Assembly (NCBI RefSeq): GCF_019468465.1
Contig: NZ_CP080519.1
Coordinates: forward strand, 3,487,001-3,551,000
Length of the DNA: 64,000 bases
Reading direction: 5' to 3'
DNA from: Amycolatopsis sp. DSM 110486
GTDB taxonomy: Bacteria; Actinomycetota; Actinomycetes; Mycobacteriales; Pseudonocardiaceae
Positions 47,933-56,596 of this stretch are shown here, one piece after another. The notes under the pieces are model-generated. The model had not been told where the DNA came from and did not search any database. It saw nothing but the letters and a program-made list of their open reading frames with translations. Numbering within the stretch: position 1 is the first letter of the stretch; each line of letters starts with the position of its first letter. Both the position numbers and the translations under genes were made by a program.

Positions 47933-47960
47933 AAACGGCCGCCCCGAAAGGCGGCCGTTT
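47933..47960. terminator. Bidirectional terminator between convergent genes
   Basis: AAACGGCCGCC (47933-47943) and GGCGGCCGTTT (47950-47960) form an 11-bp perfect stem with a 6-nt loop. T-runs occur in both directions. It lies between the genes ending at 47920 (plus) and 47998 (minus). Confidence 0.9.
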
Positions 47961-47997
47961 TTCATGTCCGGCTCAACCCAGCACCTTCAGGCCAGTC

Positions 47998-48894
47998 TCA
48001 ACCCAACGGCGCCGTGGAAAACACCACATCCGGCACCACCGGAGTCCCGAACGCCGTCACCCCCACCGACTGCGTCTGCCCGACGCGCGGTGAAACCGAA
48101 GTCCCTGTCGAAACCCGTGCCGAAGCCGCGTCCGCCGCGGCGAACTCGCCGCGGAAACCGTTGCTCGACAACGACTGCGTGGTCAGCAGGAAGCCCGAAA
48201 CCGGCCCGACGTCCGCCGTGGCGAGGTGTCGCCGGCCGACGTCGGAGAAGTCCAGCGAGCCGACGAACCGACCCGTCCCGTGCTGCTCCGAATTGGCCAC
48301 CAGCGAACCCAGCCCGCCGAAGTCCACGGCGTGGCCGGACGTCCGGTGCACCCCCACGCCATCGCCGAGATCGCCGGCGAAGCGCCCGGCGCCGACGTCG
48401 CCGGAGGAATCGGTGAGGACGTCGACGCCGTAGGGCAGCCAGGCGCCCTCCGCTGTGGCAGCACCAAGACCGGAGCCCGGCGAGGAAGACGTGACCCGCG
48501 ACGAGTTCCCCGCCATCAGCCGCACCGGCGAGCCCGCTCGGAGTTCGTGGCGCTGTGACTGCGAAAAACCGTTTGTCGTTTTCACCGCTGTGAGTGAATC
48601 CGAAGGGCCGTAACCGGTGGTGTCGGTCGCCGCCTGCGTCGCGGAAGAAGCCGCCGACACCGGCAACCCCCGCGTCGCCACGGAGGTGTCGCGCACGACG
48701 CCCACCGCTGCCGCCGAGGAGTGCACGGAGTGGTCGAGACTGCCGTGCTGCTGCAGGTCCAGCGGCAGGCCGTCGAGGGGAAGAGTGGGATCGGCCAGCG
48801 CGGACGCGGGGCCGGCGAGCAGCAGTGCGAGGGGTGCCGCACCGGCGGCCACCTTCGGGAGGTAGCCGGGCATTCGCTGGGTGTGCTTGCCCAT
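47998..48894 (-). CDS. Secreted protein of unknown function
   Basis: The 298-residue protein has a signal peptide (LPKVAAGAAPLALLLAGPASALA, cleaved near 34). The mature part is rich in Gly, Ser, Thr, Val and Asp with short beta-like stretches such as GVGVHRTSGHAVDFGGLGSLVAN. No Cys or catalytic motif is seen. ATG 48894 is chosen because it puts the signal at the N-terminus; ATG 48906 is also possible. Similar Gly/Ser-rich exported proteins of actinomycetes have no known role. Confidence 0.75.
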   Translation of the reverse strand: MGKHTQRMPGYLPKVAAGAAPLALLLAGPASALADPTLPLDGLPLDLQQHGSLDHSVHSSAAAVGVVRDTSVATRGLPVSAASSATQAATDTTGYGPSDSLTAVKTTNGFSQSQRHELRAGSPVRLMAGNSSRVTSSSPGSGLGAATAEGAWLPYGVDVLTDSSGDVGAGRFAGDLGDGVGVHRTSGHAVDFGGLGSLVANSEQHGTGRFVGSLDFSDVGRRHLATADVGPVSGFLLTTQSLSSNGFRGEFAAADAASARVSTGTSVSPRVGQTQSVGVTAFGTPVVPDVVFSTAPLG

Positions 48895-48949
48895 GGGCCG
48901 GACCATACTTCGCCAGTGGGACAAACGCGACTGCAGGTAGGTTCGCCCC

Positions 48950-49717
48950 ATGACCGTCACCGCCGTGATCACCGGAGCCACCGCGGGCATCGGAGCTCAG
49001 TTCGCGCGCACGCTCGCCGCCGAGAAACACGACCTCGTGCTCGTCGCCCGCGACCGGGGGCGCCTCGAGGCGTTCGCCAAGCAATTGGCAGAACGCCATC
49101 AAGTCGACACGGAGGTTCTCCCTGCCGATCTGTCCGAAGTAGACGGACGCGCGAAGGTCGAGGAGCGACTCACCGAAAAACCAGTAGACCTGCTGATCAA
49201 CAACGCCGGATTCGGCCTCTCCGGCGACTTCTGGAAGATCTCCCCCGATGCGCTGCAGCGCCAGCTCGACGTGAACGTCACCGCCGTCCTGCGCCTCACC
49301 CGCGCCGCGCTGCCCGGCATGGTCGAGCGCGGCCACGGCGACATCATCAACGTCTCCAGCGTCGCCGGCTTCTTCTCCGGCCGGGGCTCGACCTACACGG
49401 CCAGCAAGAACTGGGTCACGTCGTTCACCGAAGGCGTCGCGACCTCACTGCCACCCGGCGTACGGATGATGGCCCTGTGCCCCGGCTTCACCACCACGGA
49501 GTTCCACGAGCGCGCAGGCCTGGAGAAGGAAGGCCCGAAGGCGTTCTGGCTCGGCGTCGAGCAGGTCGTGGACGAAGCGCTCACGGACCTGCGCCGCGGC
49601 AAGGTGATCTCCGTGCCGAGCCTGCAGTACAAGGCGCTGGTCGCAGTCACCGGCCTGCTGCCACGCGGGGTGCTGCGCCGGCTCTCGGCCGGGTTCGGCA
49701 ACCGGAGCCGCACGTGA
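48950..49717 (+). CDS. SDR family oxidoreductase
   Basis: The 255-residue protein is a classical [11 protein letters not shown] (9-16), NNAGFGLSG near 82, [10 protein letters not shown] with catalytic Ser, and YTASK. The stretch [21 protein letters not shown] is typical of the DltE/YqjQ-like acyl or ketone reductases of actinomycetes. It lies divergent from the secreted protein gene (55 bp). The next gene (ABC ATPase) begins 76 bp later. Confidence 0.93.
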   Translation: MTVTAVITGATAGIGAQFARTLAAEKHDLVLVARDRGRLEAFAKQLAERHQVDTEVLPADLSEVDGRAKVEERLTEKPVDLLINNAGFGLSGDFWKISPDALQRQLDVNVTAVLRLTRAALPGMVERGHGDIINVSSVAGFFSGRGSTYTASKNWVTSFTEGVATSLPPGVRMMALCPGFTTTEFHERAGLEKEGPKAFWLGVEQVVDEALTDLRRGKVISVPSLQYKALVAVTGLLPRGVLRRLSAGFGNRSRT

Positions 49718-49793
49718 GGTAGGGCTGCCCCCACCCCTACCCGGCGAGCTGGCACCAGGGTGCGAACCGCCTTCGCTGCCTAGCGTTTTCCCC

Positions 49794-50537
49794 ATGACGG
49801 ATGAGGCAGTGCGGCTACAGGCCGTGCGGAAGGACTACGGCCGGGTCACCGCGCTGGCGGGCGTCGACCTGGTGTTCCCGCGCGGCGGGTTCACCGCCGT
49901 GATGGGGCCTTCGGGCTCGGGCAAGAGCACGTTCCTGCACTGCGCCGCGGGCCTCGACCGCCCCACCGCCGGCTCGGTGCACCTCGACGGCCAGGACCTC
50001 GCGAAGCTGTCGGAGACGCAGCTGACGAAGCTGCGCCGCGACCGGATCGGTTTCGTGTTCCAGGCCTTCAACCTCCTGCCCGCGCTGACGGTCGAGCAGA
50101 ACGTCGTGCTCCCGCTGCGCCTGGCCGGCCGCCGCGTCGACCGCAAGGTGGTGACGCGCATGCTCACGCACGTCGGCCTCGCCGACCGGCGCCGGCACCA
50201 CCCGGGCGAGCTGTCCGGCGGCCAGCAGCAGCGCGTGGCCATCGCGCGGGCGCTCGTGGCGCGCCCGGCCGTGCTCTTCGCCGACGAGCCCACCGGCGCC
50301 CTCGACACGCGCACCGCGGCCGAAGTCCTTGCCCTGCTGCGGGATTCCGTGCGCGGCGAGCTCACCGTCGTGATGGTGACGCACGACCCGGTCGCCGCCG
50401 CGCACGCCGACCGCGTGGTCTTCCTCGCCGACGGCCGCGTCGCCGGCGAGCTCGCCCACCCGACACCCGACGCCGTCGCCGCACGCATGACTCACCTCGG
50501 CGCGTGGGCCGGCGCTGTCGCGGTCGGTGGTGCGTGA
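49794..50537 (+). CDS. ABC transporter ATP-binding protein (LolD/MacB type)
   Basis: The 247-residue protein has Walker A GPSGSGKST near 43, signature LSGGQQQRVAIARAL near 141, Walker B VLFADEPTGALD and the H-loop VMVTHD. Sequence style places it with the LolD/MacB/YhcH ATPases that pair with FtsX-like permeases in peptide resistance, lipoprotein or cell-wall transport. Its TGA overlaps the permease ATG (TGATG), so the pair is coupled. Confidence 0.95.
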   Translation: MTDEAVRLQAVRKDYGRVTALAGVDLVFPRGGFTAVMGPSGSGKSTFLHCAAGLDRPTAGSVHLDGQDLAKLSETQLTKLRRDRIGFVFQAFNLLPALTVEQNVVLPLRLAGRRVDRKVVTRMLTHVGLADRRRHHPGELSGGQQQRVAIARALVARPAVLFADEPTGALDTRTAAEVLALLRDSVRGELTVVMVTHDPVAAAHADRVVFLADGRVAGELAHPTPDAVAARMTHLGAWAGAVAVGGA

Positions 50538-53035
50538 TGTTCCGGCTCGCGCTGCGCACGCTTCGGTTGCGCAAAGGTGGTTTCCTCGCGACGTTCGTGG
50601 CCGCGTTCCTCGGCGCGGTGATCGTGTCGGCGTGCGGTGGCCTGATGGAGACGGGCATCCGCGCCGACGCGCCCCCGCGGCGGCTGGCGGCCGCGCCGAT
50701 CGTCGTGGCGGGGCAGCAGGAGATCCGGCTGCCCAAACGCGATCCGGGCGAGGGCAAGCTCAAGACCGAAGCTGTCGCGCTGCCGGAGACCGTGCGCCTG
50801 GATCCGGCACTGGCCGACAAGATCCGTGCGACGCCCGGTGTGTCCACCGTGGTCAGTGACGTCAACGTTCCCGTTGCGCTGCCGCAAGGACCGGCAACCG
50901 GCCACGCGTGGGATTCCGCCGTTCTCACGCCGTTCACGCTCACTTCCGGCCACGCTCCCGGCGACGGCGAGATCGTCGTCGCCGACGTGGCCGCGAAACC
51001 CGGCGACACCATCCAGCTCGCCGCCCGTGGCACCACTGGCACCTACCGGGTCGCCGGCGTCGCCACCGCGTCGACGACCACGCCCACGATCTTCTTCACC
51101 GCCGCCGAAGCCGCGCGCCTGGCCGGAAACCAGGTCGCCGACTTCGGCGTGTTCACCAACGAAGACCCCGTCACCGTCGCCGCGCGCCTGAATCTCGGCG
51201 ACGGGGTCGTCGCGCTCACCGGCGACGACCGCGGCCACGCCGAGTTCCCGCAGGCCGACGCCAGCGGCACCAACCTCGTGGTCCTCTCCGCCGTCTCCGG
51301 TGGCCTCTCCGTGCTCGTCGCACTCTTCGTCGTCGCCAGCACCTTGGGCCTCGCGACGCAGCAGCGCCGCCGGGAATTGGCTCTGCTGCGCGCAATCGGC
51401 ACGACTCCGCGTCAGCTGCGCCGGATGGTGCTCGGCGAAGCCGTGGCGATCGGCCTGCTCGCGATCGCCGTGGCCGCCGCGCTCGGCCCGCTGCTCGGCC
51501 GCTGGCTCTTCGGCCGTCTGACGAACGCCGGCGTCGTACCCGACGTCGTGCGCTTCCACCAAGGCTGGCTGCCGATGGTCGTCGCCGCCGGCGCGACACT
51601 GCTCGCCGTGGTGCTCGCGGCCGTGGTCGCGGCCCGGCGCGTGAGCCGGATCCGGCCGACGGAGGCGCTGGCCGAGGCCGCTGTCGAACGCCGGTGGCTC
51701 ACGCCGTTGCGGCTGATCGTCGCCGTGCTCTGCTTCGGTGGTGGGACGGCGCTCGGAATCGTGACGCTCGCGGTGATGACCGGTCCCATCGCGGCGAGCA
51801 CGGCGGGACCCGCGGTGATGCTGTGGGCGATCGGCGTCGCGGCGATCAGCCCCGGCGTCACGAAGCTCATGGCGATGCTGCTGCACGCGCCGGTCCGCCT
51901 GCTCGGCGGCGTCACCGGCTGGCTGGCGATGGCCAACACGCGGGCCGCGGCCACGAAGGTGTCGGGCGCGGTCACGCCGATCATGCTGGCCGTCGGCATC
52001 GCGACCGCCAACATCTACCTGCAGACGACCACACAAGCCGTGTCGCAGCAGGCCTTCACCGAAGACCTGCGCGCCGACGCCGTGGTCGCCGCCCCGGCCG
52101 GCGTCAGCCCCGAGCTCCTCCGGCGCGTGCAGGACGCACCGGGCGTCGTCGCCGCGTCGGAGTACGTGACCAGCACGGTCTTCGTCACCGCGCCCTACGA
52201 CGACAGCCAGGACGACGACGGCCACGCAGCCCTCGGCCTCACTGCCGGCAGCGCCGCGCAGACGACGTCGACGAAGGTCGCCGCAGGCAGCCTCGACGCG
52301 CTCACCGGCGACGCCGTCGCGTTGCCCGCGAGCGTGGCCACGGAGCTGCACCGCGGAGTCGGCGACGTCGTCACGCTCCGCCTCGGAGACGGGCACGAGG
52401 TGACCGTTCGCGTCGTCGCGCTCGTCGACCAGCGCGCCGGCTTCGAGACGCTGCTGTTCCCCGCCGGCCTGCTCGCCGCCCACACCACCGCGGGCCTCGC
52501 GCCGCAGGTGCTCGTGCGCGCCGCACCCGGCGTCGACCAGGCGCGGCTCACGACGAGCCTCACCACGGCCACCGCCGGCCAACCCGTGTCCGTCGGCGAC
52601 CGCGAGTCGCTGCTCGCCGCCCACGCGACCGGTGACGCGGTTGGCGCGTGGGTCAACTACCTGATGATCGGGATGATCATCGGCTACACCGTGATCTCCG
52701 TGGTGAACACGCTCGTGATGGCCACCGCGCGCCGTCGCCGCGAGTTCGGTCTGCAGCGCCTCGGCGGCTTCACGCGTACGCAAGTGCTGCGCATGGCGGG
52801 CGTCGAAGGCGGACTGATCGCGACGATCGGCGTGGTGCTCGGCACGGTCGTCTCCGCGGGTGCGATCGTGCCGTTCTGCCTGGTGGCCACGGGTTCGCCG
52901 CTGCCGACCGGGCCGATCGGGATCTACCTCACCGTGGTCGCGACCGCCGCCGTGCTCGCGCTGGTGGCGTCGCTGGTGCCCGCCTGGGTGGCCACGCGGG
53001 CGCGGCCCGTGACGGCCGTCGCGCTCGGCGAGTGA
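50537..53035 (+). CDS. FtsX/MacB-like ABC transporter permease
   Basis: The 832-residue protein has two FtsX-type modules. The first has a helix near residues 15-35, a large extracellular part, and helices from about 250 to 380 with QQRRRELALLRAIGTTPRQLRRMV. A second set begins near 400 with another outer domain, and the last helices from about 710 contain ARRRREFGLQRLGGFTRTQVLRM. This duplicated form is common in actinomycetes. It uses the ATPase encoded just before it. The substrate is unknown. ATG 50537 overlaps the ATPase stop; GTG 50534 is next to it. Confidence 0.94.
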   Translation: MFRLALRTLRLRKGGFLATFVAAFLGAVIVSACGGLMETGIRADAPPRRLAAAPIVVAGQQEIRLPKRDPGEGKLKTEAVALPETVRLDPALADKIRATPGVSTVVSDVNVPVALPQGPATGHAWDSAVLTPFTLTSGHAPGDGEIVVADVAAKPGDTIQLAARGTTGTYRVAGVATASTTTPTIFFTAAEAARLAGNQVADFGVFTNEDPVTVAARLNLGDGVVALTGDDRGHAEFPQADASGTNLVVLSAVSGGLSVLVALFVVASTLGLATQQRRRELALLRAIGTTPRQLRRMVLGEAVAIGLLAIAVAAALGPLLGRWLFGRLTNAGVVPDVVRFHQGWLPMVVAAGATLLAVVLAAVVAARRVSRIRPTEALAEAAVERRWLTPLRLIVAVLCFGGGTALGIVTLAVMTGPIAASTAGPAVMLWAIGVAAISPGVTKLMAMLLHAPVRLLGGVTGWLAMANTRAAATKVSGAVTPIMLAVGIATANIYLQTTTQAVSQQAFTEDLRADAVVAAPAGVSPELLRRVQDAPGVVAASEYVTSTVFVTAPYDDSQDDDGHAALGLTAGSAAQTTSTKVAAGSLDALTGDAVALPASVATELHRGVGDVVTLRLGDGHEVTVRVVALVDQRAGFETLLFPAGLLAAHTTAGLAPQVLVRAAPGVDQARLTTSLTTATAGQPVSVGDRESLLAAHATGDAVGAWVNYLMIGMIIGYTVISVVNTLVMATARRRREFGLQRLGGFTRTQVLRMAGVEGGLIATIGVVLGTVVSAGAIVPFCLVATGSPLPTGPIGIYLTVVATAAVLALVASLVPAWVATRARPVTAVALGE

Positions 53036-53074
53036 CGAGCGGGCTTGTCGGTGGCGTGTGTAAGACTCTCGGCC

Positions 53075-53638
53075 GTGGCGTACCCCGGGTTGGATCAAAG
53101 TGCGAAGCTCGAACTGGCCAGGCTGGTCAGCGAACTGGCCGTGGTGCACGGCAAGGTGACCCTATCGTCGGGCAAGGAAGCCGACTACTACGTCGATCTC
53201 CGCCGGGCGACCCTGCACCACGCGGCGGCGCCGCTCATCGGGAAGCTGCTGCGGCAGCTCACGGCCGACTGGGACTACGTCGCCGCCGGCGGCCTCACCC
53301 TCGGCGCCGACCCGGTCGCGCTGGCGATGCTGCACTCCGCCGCGAGCGACGGGATGGTGCTCGACGCCTTCGTCGTCCGCAAGGCGGTGAAGGAGCACGG
53401 CATGCAGCGCCGCATCGAGGGCGTGGAGGTGCGCGGGCAGCGCGTGCTGGCCGTCGAGGACACCTCGACCACGGGCGGCAGCGTGCTCACGGCCATCGAG
53501 GCGCTGCGCGAGGCCGGGGCGGTCGTCGCGGGCGTCGCCACGGTGGTCGACCGCGACACGGGTGCACGCGAGGCCATCGAGAAGGAAGGCCTCGAGTACC
53601 GCTACCTGCTGAACAAGGACGACCTCGGCCTGAGCTGA
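53075..53638 (+). CDS. pyrE: Orotate phosphoribosyltransferase
   Basis: The 187-residue protein has GKVTLSSGKEADYYVDLRR near the N-terminus (orotate side), GGLTLGADPVA and the PRPP-binding motif VLAVEDTSTTGGS. It makes OMP from orotate and PRPP in pyrimidine synthesis. GTG 53075 was chosen; TAAGACT at 53061-53067 is a likely -10, so the message would be nearly leaderless. Upstream ABC permease gene ends 39 bp before. The next gene (sigma factor) starts 80 bp downstream. Confidence 0.96.
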   Translation: MAYPGLDQSAKLELARLVSELAVVHGKVTLSSGKEADYYVDLRRATLHHAAAPLIGKLLRQLTADWDYVAAGGLTLGADPVALAMLHSAASDGMVLDAFVVRKAVKEHGMQRRIEGVEVRGQRVLAVEDTSTTGGSVLTAIEALREAGAVVAGVATVVDRDTGAREAIEKEGLEYRYLLNKDDLGLS

Positions 53639-53718
53639 GCGCGATTCTCGGAGATCACCGAGAATGCGTGCGTGACGAACACCCCCTCGCCGGTGTCCCC
53701 CTGGTGGAAGGGGGTGCC

Positions 53719-54267
53719 GTGACCACGACGGAGCTCGACGACGCGACGCTGGTCGGCCGCGCCCGCGACGGCGACGTGCGGGCGTACGAACAGCTCGTGC
53801 TGCGCTACCAGGCGCCCATGTTCCGGCTCGCGGTGAAGATGCTCAACCACCGCGGCGACGCCGAGGACGTGGTGCAGGAGGTGTTCCTCGGCGCGTGGCG
53901 CAAGCTCGCGCAACTGCAGGACGACAGCGCGTTCGTCGGCTGGCTCTACCGCAGCACGGCGAACCGCTGCCTCAACGTGATCCGCGCGCGCCGTCCGCAG
54001 GCCGACGTCGACCTCGAGCTGGCGGAGTCGCCGCGCATCGACGGGCAGCCCGAGCACGCGGCGCAGGTCAGCGGGCAGCTCGAGGCGCTCAACGCGGCGT
54101 TGCAGCAGCTCACGCCGCCGCAACGCGTGTGCTGGCTCCTGTGTGAGGTCCACGGCCGCTCCTACGACGAGATCGCCGAGGTCGTCGGGGTGAACGCCGC
54201 GGCCGTCCGGGGCCGCATCGCCCGGGCTCGGGCGCAGCTGGCGGAGGTGATGAAGCCGTGGCGGTGA
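53719..54267 (+). CDS. ECF RNA polymerase sigma factor
   Basis: The 182-residue protein has region 2 at about 25-90 (RYQAPMFRLAVKMLNHRGDAEDVVQEVFLGAWRKL) and region 4 at about 120-175 (LTPPQRVCWLLCEVHGRSYDEIAEVVGVNAAAVRGRIARARAQL). AAGGGGG before GTG 53719 decides the start. Its last 10 bp overlap the gene for a protein with a zinc anti-sigma signature. That overlap and order, sigma then anti-sigma, is standard for ECF pairs. Downstream Asp23 genes suggest control of envelope stress proteins, which is inferred. Confidence 0.93.
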   Translation: MTTTELDDATLVGRARDGDVRAYEQLVLRYQAPMFRLAVKMLNHRGDAEDVVQEVFLGAWRKLAQLQDDSAFVGWLYRSTANRCLNVIRARRPQADVDLELAESPRIDGQPEHAAQVSGQLEALNAALQQLTPPQRVCWLLCEVHGRSYDEIAEVVGVNAAAVRGRIARARAQLAEVMKPWR

Positions 54268-54824
54268 ACGAGACCGGCACAGATTACGAACTGCCGTGCG
54301 GCCGAGACCTGGACGCGCTCTGGGACCGGCTCGACTCGGTCGACGCGCACGAGGCGACCTGCCCGCACTGCGGAACCGCGCGCGAGAGCCTGCTGGCCCT
54401 GCGTTCGGCGACGGCCGAGCTCGTCGCCGAGCCCGATCCGGTGCCACCGGGCCTGGTGGGACGCATCATGTCGGCCGTGCGGGCCGAGGCGCGGCGCGGG
54501 CAGATGCTCGACCTGCCGACGCCGGAGCCGGGCCGGGTGGAGGTGAGCGAGGCGGCTGTGGCCGTGGTGCTGCGCTACGCCGCCGACTCCGCGGGTGACG
54601 TCCGGGCCCGCCGCTGCCGCGTGCGCACGGTCGGGATCGCTTCCGACGGGGGTGGGATCGTCGAGGTCGAGCTCACGCTCGCGGTGCGGCTGGGGAACGT
54701 CGACGGTGCCGAGACGTTGGCCCGGGTACGCGAACGCGTCACGGCCGCGGCCGCGGCGCGCGTCGGGCTGACGCTCGCGAAGCTGGACCTGCTGGTCGAG
54801 GACGTGTACGAGGACGGGGAATGA
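54258..54824 (+). CDS. ZAS-like zinc anti-sigma motif fused to an Asp23/Gls24 domain
   Basis: The 188-residue protein begins with a short Cys/His segment: Cys14, then H31-E-A-T-C35-P-H-C38, which is exactly the H-x3-C-x2-C signature of zinc anti-sigma factors. A linker helix follows, then from about 90 an Asp23/Gls24-type domain (VSEAAVAVVLRYAADSAGDVRARRCRVRTV...GGGIVEVELTLAVRL). No membrane helix is present. The start GTG 54258 (or GTG 54264) overlaps the sigma gene. The inferred role is a cytoplasmic anti-sigma that also talks to Asp23 proteins. The next gene overlaps by 4 bp. Confidence 0.82.
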   Translation: MAVNETGTDYELPCGRDLDALWDRLDSVDAHEATCPHCGTARESLLALRSATAELVAEPDPVPPGLVGRIMSAVRAEARRGQMLDLPTPEPGRVEVSEAAVAVVLRYAADSAGDVRARRCRVRTVGIASDGGGIVEVELTLAVRLGNVDGAETLARVRERVTAAAAARVGLTLAKLDLLVEDVYEDGE

Positions 54825-55189
54825 CGGGCGATGCCGAGTACGTGATCGCGGACCCGGTGGTCGCGAGCGTCGCGGCCCGGGCCGCGCTCGACACCCCCGG
54901 CGTCGTGCGGCTGGAGCCGGGCCTGCGCGGCCTCGTCACGGCGTGGACGCGGGCGGCGCGCGGGCGGTGGCAGGGGCTGGATCCGGCGCCGATCGACGGC
55001 GTGCGCGTGCGCGGCGTCGAGGGTGGGCTGTCGGTGGAAGTCGACCTGGTGACGTCGGCGTTCGACCAGGCCGCCGCCGTGGGGCGGGCGGTGCAGCGGT
55101 CGGTGACGCGCGTCGTGGCCGAGCAGACGGGGCTGGCAGTCCACGCCGTGGTGGTGTCCATTGTGGATATCGAGCTGGAGCGCCGGTGA
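54821..55189 (+). CDS. Asp23/Gls24 family protein
   Basis: The 122-residue protein carries the Asp23 domain pattern: ADPVVASVAARAALDTPGVVRLEPGL near the start and GGLSVEVDLVTSAFDQAAAVGRAVQRSVTRVVAEQTGLAVHAVVVSIVDIEL at the end. Asp23 proteins in Gram-positive bacteria lie at the membrane and help in envelope stress, often through the AmaP anchor; no AmaP is seen here. ATG 54821 overlaps the previous stop, and its own stop overlaps the next start. Confidence 0.87.
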   Translation: MTGDAEYVIADPVVASVAARAALDTPGVVRLEPGLRGLVTAWTRAARGRWQGLDPAPIDGVRVRGVEGGLSVEVDLVTSAFDQAAAVGRAVQRSVTRVVAEQTGLAVHAVVVSIVDIELERR

Positions 55190-55443
55190 GCGTCGCCGAC
55201 GGCATCGTCGCGGCGCTCGCCGACGTGGAGGGGCTGCGGCCGGCGGTCCAGCGGAGTTGGGGTTCTGCGGTGGACTTGACGCCGGGCGCGGTGCAGGTCC
55301 GGCTGATCGCCACGCGCCTGCCGCTGCCGCCGTTGCTGGCGCGCGCGGCGGCCGTGGTGCGGCCGGCGCTGGCGGACACGGAGTGGGCGGGCGCGACGCT
55401 GCGGCTGATCGTCACCGACGTCGACGCCGGCGCGTTTTCCTGA
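55186..55443 (+). CDS. Small hypothetical protein in the Asp23 operon
   Basis: The 85-residue protein starts at GTG 55186, overlapping the previous stop by 4 bp. It is hydrophobic-neutral with ARAAAVVRPALADTEWAGATLRLIVTDVDAG. It has no transmembrane helix. Its tight coupling suggests an Asp23 module function. I recognise no domain. Confidence 0.75.
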   Translation: MSVADGIVAALADVEGLRPAVQRSWGSAVDLTPGAVQVRLIATRLPLPPLLARAAAVVRPALADTEWAGATLRLIVTDVDAGAFS

Positions 55444-55574
55444 GCGCTGTGCTTTCCTGAGCCCCGCGTCACACAATCGGGTCGTGACGATCACCGGGCC
55501 GTTGTGTCGAAGCGGTGACGGGGCAGGAAAGCCTTGTCCCGCCTCGCTTCCCAACCTACTGAGGGAGAAGTTCG

Positions 55575-56012
55575 ATGACTGCCGCAGAGAAGACCGTTGA
55601 CCTCGTGGTGGCTCCTGGCCTCGTGACCGACCAGGGCACTACGACGATCGCCGACGTGGTCGTGCAGAAGATCGCCGGCCTCGCCACGCGTGAGGTGCCG
55701 GGCGTCCACGCGCTGGGCGGCGGCGCGGCGCGGGCGCTGGGCGCGCTGCGCGACCGCATCCCGGGCGCGTCCGCGAGTGCGGGCCAGGGCGTGGCCGTGG
55801 AGGTCGGCGAGAAGCAGGCGGCGGTGGACCTGGAGATCGTCGTCGAGTACGGCGTGCCGATCGCGGACCTCTCGCGCCAGGTGCGACGCAGCGTGATCGG
55901 CGCGATCGAGCGCATGACGGGCCTGGAGGTCGTCGAGGTGAACATCAACGTCGGCGATGTGTACATCCCGAGTGCGGACGAAGAGCCCATCACGAGTGAT
56001 CGGGTGCGCTGA
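55575..56012 (+). CDS. Asp23/Gls24 family alkaline shock-like protein
   Basis: The 145-residue protein is a canonical Asp23/Gls24 member: GTTTIADVVVQKIAGLATREVPGVHALG, GVAVEVGEKQAAVDLEIVVEYGVPI and VIGAIERMTGLEVVEVNINVGDVYIP. These proteins are abundant near the membrane and protect the envelope in alkaline or cell-wall stress. ATG 55575 follows GAGGGAGAAG. A gap of 131 bp separates it from the previous gene, so it may have its own promoter, possibly used by the local sigma factor. Confidence 0.93.
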   Translation: MTAAEKTVDLVVAPGLVTDQGTTTIADVVVQKIAGLATREVPGVHALGGGAARALGALRDRIPGASASAGQGVAVEVGEKQAAVDLEIVVEYGVPIADLSRQVRRSVIGAIERMTGLEVVEVNINVGDVYIPSADEEPITSDRVR

Positions 56013-56181
56013 GGGACCTTTCCGGCGCGGGGCTCGTACCCGGAGTGACCACTCCGTTACCCCTCGGGTGAACGCGTTGCTCCCCTGGGTGGAACATCAC
56101 AGCGAGTGAGGAATTTTCGCCCGCCGGGGCACGGTTACCGGAGTAACGTCGCTGGTAGAAGCCGGGGGAAAGGGGGCGGTG

Positions 56182-56580
56182 GTGAGCGCTTCGGTTGCGC
56201 ATTTCCTCGCCGACGTGACGGTGGCGGTGCACATCCTCGCCCTCTTGTTCATCGGACTCGGCGGTTTCCTCGCGTGGCGCTGGCCGCGGGTCGCTCTCGT
56301 GCACGTGTTTTTCGCGGCCTGGGGCGTGCTGGTGAACGTCACCCCGGTCCCGTGTCCCCTGACCGCGGCGGAGAACTTCTTCCGTCACCAGCAAGGACTT
56401 GGTGACCTGCCGGGCGGGTTCAACGCCTACTACCTGTACGACACGGTCGTACCGCGCTCGCTGCTGCCGGCCGTCGCCGTGATTGCCTTGGCCCTGGTGA
56501 TCTTCTCGTACGTCGGCGCCTACCACCGCTGGCGCCACCGCCACGACGACACTCCGGCTCACCGCGTCCGCCTGGGCTGA
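56182..56580 (+). CDS. DUF2784 membrane protein
   Basis: The 132-residue protein has about four helices with the DUF2784 pattern: VHILALLFIGLGGFLAWRWPRVALVHVFFAAWGVLVNVTPVPCPLT.AEN and a downstream Y..YDTVVP.SLLP motif. The function is unknown. GTG 56182 (spacing to AAGGGGG about 5) is preferred to GTG 56179. It lies between the Asp23 genes and the methyltransferase, each with its own spacing. Confidence 0.87.
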   Translation: MSASVAHFLADVTVAVHILALLFIGLGGFLAWRWPRVALVHVFFAAWGVLVNVTPVPCPLTAAENFFRHQQGLGDLPGGFNAYYLYDTVVPRSLLPAVAVIALALVIFSYVGAYHRWRHRHDDTPAHRVRLG

Positions 56581-56596
56581 GCGAGAATCGTCACTC

